Source: Kineosporia babensis | GTDB lineage: Bacteria > Actinomycetota > Actinomycetes > Actinomycetales > Kineosporiaceae | Direction of reading: 5' to 3' | Length of the DNA stretch: 64,000 nucleotides | NCBI RefSeq assembly: GCF_021129305.1 | Contig: NZ_JAJOMB010000007.1 | Coordinates: 62,001 to 126,000 of the forward strand | Shown: positions 17,531 through 24,203 of the stretch, in pieces | How the letters are laid out: each line of letters starts with the position of its first letter | Position numbering within the stretch: the stretch's first letter is position 1 | The notes under the pieces: generated by a model | What the model was told of the DNA's origin: nothing | Database searches by the model: none | What the model saw: the letters and a program-made list of their open reading frames with translations, nothing else | Position numbers and translations under genes: made by a program

Positions 17531-17850
17531 CACAGGTGCGGGGTGATCTCGGCCAGGATCAGCTCCCGCGGCTTGACCCCCTTGATCCGCGCGACCTCCT
17601 GGCCGGCCCGGAACAGCACCAGCGTGGGCATGGCGGTGACCTGGTACAGGTCGGCCACCACCGGGTTCTCGTCCACGTCGACGAGGACCACCCGCAGCCG
17701 TCCGGACTCGTCGGTGGCGATCTGCTCCAGCACCGGGGCGATCATCTGGCACGGTGGGCACCAGTCGGCGGAGAACTCGACCAGCACCGGCTCGGGGCTG
17801 GCCAGCACGTCCGCGGCGAACGAGGCCTCGGTGGTGGTGGTCAGGGACAC
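17530..17850 (-). CDS. Thioredoxin
   Basis: A 106-residue thioredoxin with the active site WCPPCQM (rather than the usual WCGPC), preceded by VLVEFSADW and followed by the cis-proline loop TAMPTLVLF. It reduces protein disulfides in the cytoplasm; no signal peptide is present. The Pro-Pro spacing should change its redox potential relative to WCGPC. GTG at 17850 gives the normal length; longer frames add a Cys/Arg-rich sequence with no homology. It sits between an OsmC-type peroxidase gene (25 bp upstream) and the SARP-FHA regulator (one-base overlap), which suggests a thiol-stress operon. Confidence 0.93.
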   Translation of the reverse strand: MSLTTTTEASFAADVLASPEPVLVEFSADWCPPCQMIAPVLEQIATDESGRLRVVLVDVDENPVVADLYQVTAMPTLVLFRAGQEVARIKGVKPRELILAEITPHL

Positions 17851-17875
17851 CCCACCACCATAGGACCTGAAACCC

Positions 17876-18313
17876 TCAGGCCGGATCCGCGGTGCGCACC
17901 GTGATCGGCGTCCCGTTCTCGATCGTCCGCGAGACCGTGCAGGTGCGATCGTGCGAGGCCTTGATCGCCCGCGGCAGCAGCATCCGCGCGGCGTCGCCGG
18001 CCTCACCCTCGGGGAAGCGCACGTCGAAGGTCAGCACGATGTCCTCGAGGTGGTTCTCGCCGTTCTCGCGCACGTAACGGGCGTCCACCCGGGCCTCGAA
18101 GTTCTCGGCCGGCGACCGCCGCCCGGTGACCACGTCCACGTCCACCGCGGAGCACCCGGCGATGGCCGCCAGCAGAAGCTCCACCGGGGAGAACGCGTCG
18201 TCGGCCTTGCTGCCGAAGCGCAGTGTGTTGCCGCGCTTGTTGGTGGCCTGGTACACGCCCTCCTCGAGACGTTCGAGGGTCACCGAGCGGTTGTCGTCGT
18301 TCTGTTCAGCCAT
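17876..18313 (-). CDS. OsmC family peroxiredoxin-like protein
   Basis: A 145-residue OsmC/Ohr-fold protein, probably a cytoplasmic dimer that detoxifies organic hydroperoxides. Both redox cysteines are visible: LAAIAGCSAVDV (mid-protein) and HDRTCTVSRT (C-terminal), plus FSPVELLLAAIAGC, typical of the family. It starts 22 bp after the ppdK stop and ends 25 bp before thioredoxin, its plausible reductant, on the same strand. Confidence 0.92.
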   Translation of the reverse strand: MAEQNDDNRSVTLERLEEGVYQATNKRGNTLRFGSKADDAFSPVELLLAAIAGCSAVDVDVVTGRRSPAENFEARVDARYVRENGENHLEDIVLTFDVRFPEGEAGDAARMLLPRAIKASHDRTCTVSRTIENGTPITVRTADPA

Positions 18314-18335
18314 GCCGTGAGCATGGCACGCGAGC

Positions 18336-21020
18336 TCAGAGCACAGCCGCGCGGCCTGCCTCCAGCCGGGCGATCGGCACCCGGAAGGGCGAGCACGAGA
18401 CGTAGTCGATGCCGACCTGGTGGAAGAAGTGGATCGAGTCCGGGTCGCCGCCGTGCTCGCCGCACACCCCCAGCTTCAGGTCCGGGCGCCGTTTCCGGCC
18501 GTCGGTGGCGGCGATCCGGATCAGCCGGCCCACCCCGTCCACGTCCAGGCTCTCGAACGGCGAGACCATGAACACGCCCCGGTCCAGGTAGGTGGCGAAG
18601 AACCCGCCCTCCACGTCGTCGCGGGAGAAGCCCCAGGTGGTCTGGGTCAGGTCGTTGGTGCCGAAGGAGAAGAACTGCGCGGCCTCGGCCACCCGGGCGG
18701 CGGTCAGCGCGGCCCGCGGCAGCTCGATCATCGTGCCGATCGGGATGTCCAGCTCCACGCCCTGCTCCTGGGCGACCGTGGCCAGGATCTGGTCCGCCTC
18801 GTCGCGGATCAGGAACAGCTCCATCACCGAGCCGACCAGCGGCACCATGATCTCCACCTGCGGGTTGCCGCCCTGCGCCTTCAGCCCGGCCGCCGCCTCG
18901 CTGATCGCCCGTACCTGCAACGCGAACAGCCCGGGCAGGACCAGGCCCAGCCGCACCCCGCGCAGACCCAGCATCGGGTTGGACTCGTGCAGCTTGTCCA
19001 CCGCGGCCAGCAGGCGTTCCTCATCCGGGTCGGGGTTCCCGGCGGCCCGGTCCAGCGCCACCTTCACCGACAGCTCGGTGCGGTCGGGCAGGAACTCGTG
19101 CAACGGCGGGTCGAGCAGCCGGATCGTCACCGGCAGATCGTTCATCGCGGTGAGCAGCTCGACGAAGTCCTGGCGCTGCAACGGCAGCAGCTCGTCGTAC
19201 ACCGCCTGCCGTTCCTCGCTGCCCGAGGCCAGGATCAGCCGCTCGATCAGCACCCGCCGATCGCCCAGGAACATGTGCTCGGTCCGGCACAGCCCGATCC
19301 CCTGCGCCCCCAGATGCCGCGCCCGAGCGGCGTCCTCTGCGTTGTCGGCGTTCGTCCGTACTCGCAGCCGACGGATCGAGTCAGCGTGCGTGAGCAGCCG
19401 GTCGACCGAGCGCACCAGCTCCCCGGTGTCCGGGTCGGTGTCCTTGAGCGCCTCGTCCAGCCCGCTCTCCAGGTAGGTGGCCACCGGGGACGAGACGACC
19501 GGCACCTCGCCGGCGAAGACCTCGCCGGTGCTGCCGTCGATGCTGATCATGTCGCCCTCGCGCAGCACCTCGCCGTTCACGGTCGCGGTGCCGGCCGCAC
19601 TGTTCACGTCCAGCTCGGCGAAACCGCAGACACAGGTCTTGCCCATACCCCGGGCCACCACCGCGGCGTGGCTGGTCTTTCCGCCACGCGAGGTCAGCAC
19701 TCCCTGGGAGGCGATCATGCCGCCGAGGTCGTCCGGGTTGGTCTCCTTGCGAACCAGGATCACGGCCTGTCCCTCGGCTGCCGCCTTCTCCGCGGCCTTG
19801 GAACTGAACACGATCTGCCCGGTCGCGGCGCCCGGTGAAGCAGCCATTCCCTTGCCCAGACGGGTCTTCTCGGCAGCGGCGTCGAACCGCGGGAACATCA
19901 GCTGGGCCAGCTGAGCCCCGTCCACCCGCTGCAGCGCCTCGTCCATCGTGATCAGGTTCTCGTCGACCAACTGGGTCGCGATCCGGAAGGCGGCCGCCGC
20001 CGTCCGTTTGCCCACCCGTGTCTGCAGCATCCACAACTTGCTGCGCTCGATCGTGAACTCGATGTCGCACAGATCCCGGTAGTGCGTCTCCAGCCGCCGC
20101 ATCACCTGCAGCAACTGCTTGTACGAGGACGGGTCGAGGTCCTTCAGATCGGCCAGGCTCAACGTGTTACGGATGCCCGCCACCACGTCCTCGCCCTGCG
20201 CGTTCACCAGGTAGTCGCCGTACACCCCGCTGTGCCCGGAAGCCGGGTCCCGGGTGAATGCGACGCCGGTGCCCGAGGTCTCACCCAGGTTCCCGAACAC
20301 CATCGTGCAGATGTTCACCGCGGTACCCAGGTCCTGCGGGATGCGTTCACGACGCCGGTACAGCCGGGCCCGCTCGGTGTTCCAGGAGTCGAACACCGCC
20401 CGGATCGCCATGTCCAGCTGCTCACGTGGATGCTGCGGGAACTCGTCACCGCTGTGCTCCAGGATCACCGCCTTGAACGTGCTGACCAGCCCTTTCAGGC
20501 TGTCCACGTTCAGCTCTACGTCGGTGGCCACGCCCTGGGCGCTCTTGGCCTCGTCCAGGGCGTTCGAGAAGACCTCGCCGTCGATCTCCAGCACGGTCTT
20601 GCCGAACATCTGCAGCAGCCGCCGGTAGGAGTCCCAGGCGAAACGCTCGTCGCCGCTCTCCTCGGCCAGGCCCTTGACACTGGCGTCGTTCAGGCCGACG
20701 TTGAGCACTGTCTCCATCATCCCGGGCATCGAGTGCATCGCCCCGGAACGCACGCTGACCAGCAGCGGATCGTGCCGGTCCCCGAGCCGGCGACCAAGAT
20801 CGTCTTCCAGCCGGCGCAGCGCCATGGTCAGCTGCACCCGCAGTTCCCCGGGCTCGGTACCGGCGGCCAGGTACGAGCGGCAGGCCTCGGTCGTGATGGT
20901 GAACCCGGGAGGCACCGGGAGCCCGAGCTTGGTCATCTCGGCCAGGTTCGCGCCCTTGCCACCGAGAAGTTCTTTCTGCTCTTTGCTGCCTTCCGAGAAC
21001 GCATACACGTACTGGGTCAT
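18336..21020 (-). CDS. ppdK: Pyruvate, phosphate dikinase
   Basis: This 894-residue enzyme interconverts pyruvate, ATP and phosphate with phosphoenolpyruvate, AMP and pyrophosphate, and is of full length for the family. It has the N-terminal ATP-grasp domain (GGKGANLAEMTKLGLPVPPG; SVRSGAMHSMPGMMETVLN), the swivelling phospho-His domain with catalytic His in GGKTSHAAVVARGMGK (near 450) and the C-terminal TIM barrel with FSFGTNDLTQTTWGFSRDD and catalytic Cys in GVCGEHGGDP (near 853). ATG 21020 begins the standard MTQYVYAF; the longer frame upstream is non-homologous. OsmC follows after 22 bp. A TGTCCGGACA palindrome lies 74 bp upstream. Confidence 0.97.
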   Translation of the reverse strand: MTQYVYAFSEGSKEQKELLGGKGANLAEMTKLGLPVPPGFTITTEACRSYLAAGTEPGELRVQLTMALRRLEDDLGRRLGDRHDPLLVSVRSGAMHSMPGMMETVLNVGLNDASVKGLAEESGDERFAWDSYRRLLQMFGKTVLEIDGEVFSNALDEAKSAQGVATDVELNVDSLKGLVSTFKAVILEHSGDEFPQHPREQLDMAIRAVFDSWNTERARLYRRRERIPQDLGTAVNICTMVFGNLGETSGTGVAFTRDPASGHSGVYGDYLVNAQGEDVVAGIRNTLSLADLKDLDPSSYKQLLQVMRRLETHYRDLCDIEFTIERSKLWMLQTRVGKRTAAAAFRIATQLVDENLITMDEALQRVDGAQLAQLMFPRFDAAAEKTRLGKGMAASPGAATGQIVFSSKAAEKAAAEGQAVILVRKETNPDDLGGMIASQGVLTSRGGKTSHAAVVARGMGKTCVCGFAELDVNSAAGTATVNGEVLREGDMISIDGSTGEVFAGEVPVVSSPVATYLESGLDEALKDTDPDTGELVRSVDRLLTHADSIRRLRVRTNADNAEDAARARHLGAQGIGLCRTEHMFLGDRRVLIERLILASGSEERQAVYDELLPLQRQDFVELLTAMNDLPVTIRLLDPPLHEFLPDRTELSVKVALDRAAGNPDPDEERLLAAVDKLHESNPMLGLRGVRLGLVLPGLFALQVRAISEAAAGLKAQGGNPQVEIMVPLVGSVMELFLIRDEADQILATVAQEQGVELDIPIGTMIELPRAALTAARVAEAAQFFSFGTNDLTQTTWGFSRDDVEGGFFATYLDRGVFMVSPFESLDVDGVGRLIRIAATDGRKRRPDLKLGVCGEHGGDPDSIHFFHQVGIDYVSCSPFRVPIARLEAGRAAVL

Positions 21021-21296
21021 GGATCCATCACGCCTTTCCGCGGACCGAGCTCCGAACGGCATTCCAAGAAGGCGAGAGTAGGTGCGCAAAAGCTGTCCGG
21101 ACAGGGGGTGACCGAGTGACGCCGACCATGGCCAAGGGGGCTTGACCTGGACTTTCGCGGACAGGTAGCGGGGGTGGCAGCGATGCGCCCGGCGGTCGGC
21201 AACTGTTGCTTTAGGTGCTTTTGGACGGGGAAACGTCACCATTTCATTCGTCCCGCTGACGATAATTCGGCGCCGTTCCGCATGATCTTCCCGGAA
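21021..21296. promoter_or_regulatory. ppdK upstream region
   Basis: 276 bp without a gene. It holds the ppdK promoter and the palindrome CTGTCCGGACAG at 21093-21104. The part from 21200 to 21296 is relatively AT-rich. No other structure is visible. Confidence 0.5.
21093..21104. promoter_or_regulatory. TGTCCGGACA palindrome upstream of ppdK
   Basis: CTGTCCGGACAG is a perfect 12-bp palindrome 74-85 bp before the ppdK start. The same 10-bp core occurs upstream of mdh and of the NlpC/P60 gene, and I noticed no further exact copy of the 10-mer in the window. Confidence 0.5.
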
Positions 21297-22091
21297 CTAA
21301 TCAGCCGTTTCCCGGGCGGCGAAAGCATCCAGAGACAGGTCGCCCACGAACTCCACCAGGTTGTTGCCGTAGCTGCGCGGTTCGACGAGCCGCAGGGCCA
21401 CACAGAACTGCTGCCCCGGAGCGTATTTGGCAGCCAGCTTGCGCCCCTCGCGGGCCAGGTGCCGCGCCCCGGCATGGTTCGCGATCGCGGTCTGGCCGAC
21501 GATCAGGAACAGCGGCTTACCCGGACGGCCCACCCCTTGGTAGAGCTGGTCCGCCCCTTGGTAGAGCTGGTCCACACCTTGGTAGAGCCGTGCCACCAGC
21601 ACCACCGCGCTCTCCCCACGTTCGTACTCGAACTCCCGCGCACCGACCCGGAAGGCCGACCTCTCGTCGCGCACGACCTCCTGGAAACCCGGCAGGAACC
21701 GGCGCAGGAGAGCCTCGGACCGGCGGTTGGAACTCGGCCCGCCGACACAGAACTCGGTCTTCTCGCCCAACCCGGTACGCGCGTCCTGGTGCATCAGGAA
21801 GTCCGGTTCAGCGTCACAACTCTTCACGACCACCGCGACCTCGACCATGGCCGCCACATCACCCCGGCTGACGCTGCCGTCCCGGCCCCAGGTGTCCTTG
21901 CCCACGACCACGGAGGCCCGCTCGCCCGGAGCCAGCCCGAAGAACCGCCTCGTCCTGGCCCGGCGACGGTAACGCCCGAGCATCCCGGCCAGCCACAACA
22001 GCCCGCCGAACAGCGCGCTCGCGGCCAGGTTGATGGCCAGATCCCCGCCCAAGCACCCTCCCCCAAGAATCTTGAGTGACTTTATCGCCAC
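21297..22091 (-). CDS. Hypothetical membrane-anchored protein with 21-bp tandem repeat
   Basis: About 264 residues from GTG 22091 (AGAGG six bases upstream); a TTG at 22052 just after GGGGGAGGG is an alternative. An N-terminal helix (LAINLAASALFGGLLWLAGML) is followed by a basic stretch and a soluble domain with TEFCVGGPSSNRRSEALLRR, PLFLIVGQTAIANHAGARHL and QFCVALRLVEPRSYGNNLVE. This domain looks like a conserved actinobacterial family, but I cannot name it or give it a function. A 7-residue unit LYQGVDQ is repeated three times in the middle (see repeat at 21531-21593). It is divergent from an amidohydrolase gene, with 46 bp between starts. Confidence 0.7.
   Translation of the reverse strand: MAIKSLKILGGGCLGGDLAINLAASALFGGLLWLAGMLGRYRRRARTRRFFGLAPGERASVVVGKDTWGRDGSVSRGDVAAMVEVAVVVKSCDAEPDFLMHQDARTGLGEKTEFCVGGPSSNRRSEALLRRFLPGFQEVVRDERSAFRVGAREFEYERGESAVVLVARLYQGVDQLYQGADQLYQGVGRPGKPLFLIVGQTAIANHAGARHLAREGRKLAAKYAPGQQFCVALRLVEPRSYGNNLVEFVGDLSLDAFAARETAD
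21531..21593 (-). repeat. 21-bp tandem repeat, three copies, in frame
   Basis: Three consecutive 21-bp units containing CCTTGGTAGAGC (on the + strand) at 21531, 21552 and 21573. The first two differ at two positions and the third is more diverged at its end. They encode LYQGVDQ-LYQGADQ-LYQGVGR inside the hypothetical protein, so copy changes keep the frame. Confidence 0.85.
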
Positions 22092-22137
22092 CCGTTGCCT
22101 CTTGCCCCGGTTGCAACGGATTCCGAGGATGGGTGAC

Positions 22138-23349
22138 ATGTCGTACCCGGAGCGTGTCGCCCATGTCGCCCCCTTGGCCTTCGACGGCCGGCGCTTCCTG
22201 TCCGAAGGCGCCACCGTGCTCACCGAAGCCGGCCGTATCCTGGCCGTCGAACCTGCGCAGCGACCAGTTCCGGAAGGCTTCGAGGTGCGCCACCACGAGC
22301 ACGGCACGCTCCTGCCCGGCCTGATCGACACCCACGTCCACCTGATCGCCGACGGCCAGGACGGCGCCCTCGGCCGGGACCCGGACCGCACCCCGGACGA
22401 TCGCGAGCAGGTAACGCGCGAATCCCTGCAGGCGCATGCCCGGGCCGGGGTAACCACAGTCCGCGACCTGGGAGACAACCGGTGGTCGGTACTGGAGCGG
22501 ACCCCGTCTCCGATTGACCCCACCGTCGTCGCCTCCGGGCCACCCATCACCATCCCCGGCGGACACTGCGCCGCCATGGGCGGAGAGGCCGCGGGTTCGT
22601 CGGGCTTGATTGCTGCGGTGGACGAGCGTGCTCGCCGGGGGGCCGACCTGGTCAAGATCGTGGTCAGCGGCGGCGCCATGACTCCTGGCTCCGATCTGTT
22701 GTCGCTGCAGTACACACTTGAAGACGTCTCCCTGGTGGTTCGGAGGGCCGCTGAGCACGGGCTTTCGGTTGCCGCCCACGCCCATTCCCTGGCCGCGGTC
22801 GAACTGTGCATCGACGCCGGCGTCAAGAACATCGAACACTGCACCTGCCTAACCACTTCCGGCGTGCAGACTCCACCTGACCTGGCCTCCCGTCTACGCG
22901 ACACCGGCATTCACATCGGCCCGACCTTCGGACGCCTGCCCGGAAGCCAGCCGTCGGCCCAGGCCCAGGAGGTCACCCGCCGCACCGGACTGGTCCCTGC
23001 CCACCGCTTCGCCCAGGTCAAGAAGCTGCACAGCGAGGGCGTTCTGGTGATCAGCGGATCCGATGCCGGCATCCACGCCGCCAAGCCCCACGGCATCGTG
23101 GCCCACGCAGTGGCCGAACTGGTAGCTGCCGGCATCGCCGCGGACGACGCCATCGCCACCGCAACCTCGATCTCGGCCCAGGCCTGCGGCCTGGCCAACC
23201 GCAAGGGCAGCCTCACCCCCGGCGCCGACGCAGACCTCTTGGTGGTGGACGGCGACCCCCGCAAAGACATCACCGCACTGACCCGGGTGAAATCCGTAAT
23301 CCTCCAAGGCCAGGAACTCGCCCAGACCACCAGCACTACCGGCCGATAA
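22138..23349 (+). CDS. Metal-dependent amidohydrolase family protein
   Basis: A 403-residue amidohydrolase of the imidazolonepropionase/prolidase-like group. The metal ligands of the TIM barrel are all recognisable: HVH in LIDTHVHLIAD, the bridging Lys in DLVKIVVSGG, His in SVAAHAHSL, His in NIEHCT and Asp in SGSDAG. A small beta-sandwich is made of both termini (VLTEAGRILAVEP; GADADLLVVDGDP). It likely hydrolyses a cyclic amide or X-Pro/acyl amino acid type substrate; the specificity is unknown. ATG 22138 follows AGG by nine bases; ATG 22129 is adjacent to it and less likely. Confidence 0.9.
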   Translation: MSYPERVAHVAPLAFDGRRFLSEGATVLTEAGRILAVEPAQRPVPEGFEVRHHEHGTLLPGLIDTHVHLIADGQDGALGRDPDRTPDDREQVTRESLQAHARAGVTTVRDLGDNRWSVLERTPSPIDPTVVASGPPITIPGGHCAAMGGEAAGSSGLIAAVDERARRGADLVKIVVSGGAMTPGSDLLSLQYTLEDVSLVVRRAAEHGLSVAAHAHSLAAVELCIDAGVKNIEHCTCLTTSGVQTPPDLASRLRDTGIHIGPTFGRLPGSQPSAQAQEVTRRTGLVPAHRFAQVKKLHSEGVLVISGSDAGIHAAKPHGIVAHAVAELVAAGIAADDAIATATSISAQACGLANRKGSLTPGADADLLVVDGDPRKDITALTRVKSVILQGQELAQTTSTTGR

Positions 23350-23799
23350 CTGCCCGAAGACCCCTACCCAAAACCCCAACCCGAGCACTCCAACCCGAGC
23401 AGTCCAGCCCGAACACCCCGCCCGAAATCCTCCCTAGAAACCCAACTCGAGCGCCCTGCCCGAAAACTCTTGCCTAAACAACACAAACCAAGTAGCCCAA
23501 CCCGAGCACCCCTGTCTGAACAACCTGCCCAAACCTTCCCGCCCGAGCACCCCGGTCCAAACACCCCCGCCCGAACCCTCACGCCCGAGTACCCCGGTCC
23601 AAACACCCCGCCCGAACCTTCCCGCTCGAGCACCCCGCCCCAACCTTCCCGCCCGAGCACTCCGGCCCAACCACCCCGCCTCAACACCCCCTGCCAGCCA
23701 ACCGCCCTTACCTCGCACCCTCCAGCACCACATGTTGCCCACCGGATCCCACTCCCAATCCGGCCGGAAGCAACCTCAAACCCAGCTTTTCCCAACCAC

Positions 23800-23864
23800 A
23801 TCCAAGCACCACCTACCGACAATCTTCACAACCAACCGCTCGGCCAAGCAACCACTCTCGCCCG
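23800..23864 (+). repeat. 65-bp direct repeat, copy 1
   Basis: Starts ATCCAAGCACCACC and ends CTCTCGCCCG. It matches copy 2 at 23968-24032 with roughly eight or nine mismatches; the copies start 168 bp apart. Confidence 0.75.
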
Positions 23865-23967
23865 ACCCCCGACCCCAGACCCCCGACCGCCCCCAGCTCC
23901 ACGCCTCGTCTGCCCCTCCTCGCTCCGAACAGCCAGGCGACCACCTCTACCCAGCCCCCTCACCCAT

Positions 23968-24032
23968 ATCCAAGCACCACCCACCGACAATCTTCGCGAC
24001 CAACCGCTCTGCCGAACAACCGCTCTCGCCCG
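23968..24032 (+). repeat. 65-bp direct repeat, copy 2
   Basis: Second copy of the repeat at 23800, sharing ATCCAAGCACCACC, ACCGACAATCTTC, ACCAACCGCTC and CTCTCGCCCG. It has no recognisable coding or mobile-element identity. Confidence 0.75.
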
Positions 24033-24203
24033 GATCCCGGCATCAGGTCCCGCATCCCCCAGTCACCAACTCCAGCCACCCCGGACGGCCGACCCAACCC
24101 ACCCACCCCTCCGGCGTCCTTTTCCGATTCTGTCGGTGGTCGGGTTTATGATGGTTTCGCAAGTTGATGATGGCGAATCCTGTTGGGGGACGGGGTATTA
24201 ACG

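Larger units (their letters stand above)
23350..24203. repeat. C-rich, G-poor non-coding tract with degenerate tandem repeats
   Basis: About 850 bp without a credible gene. From 23350 to about 23720 the + strand is very rich in C and A and almost free of G runs, built of degenerate units such as CCCGAGCACCCCGGTCCAA; two adjacent units at 23542-23583 and 23584-23624 are nearly identical (41-42 bp). The minus strand therefore carries many GGG/GGGG runs with short loops and could form G-quadruplexes. Open frames on both strands here encode only low-complexity sequence. A separate 65-bp direct repeat lies further along. The tract leads into a DUF222/HNH gene. Confidence 0.75.

Noticed and set aside
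23470-24201. 243-codon + frame and a 152-codon minus frame in the repeat tract
   Set aside because: Both encode only low-complexity Pro/Thr or Gly/Trp/Arg sequence that follows from the DNA repeats; there are no good ribosome sites.
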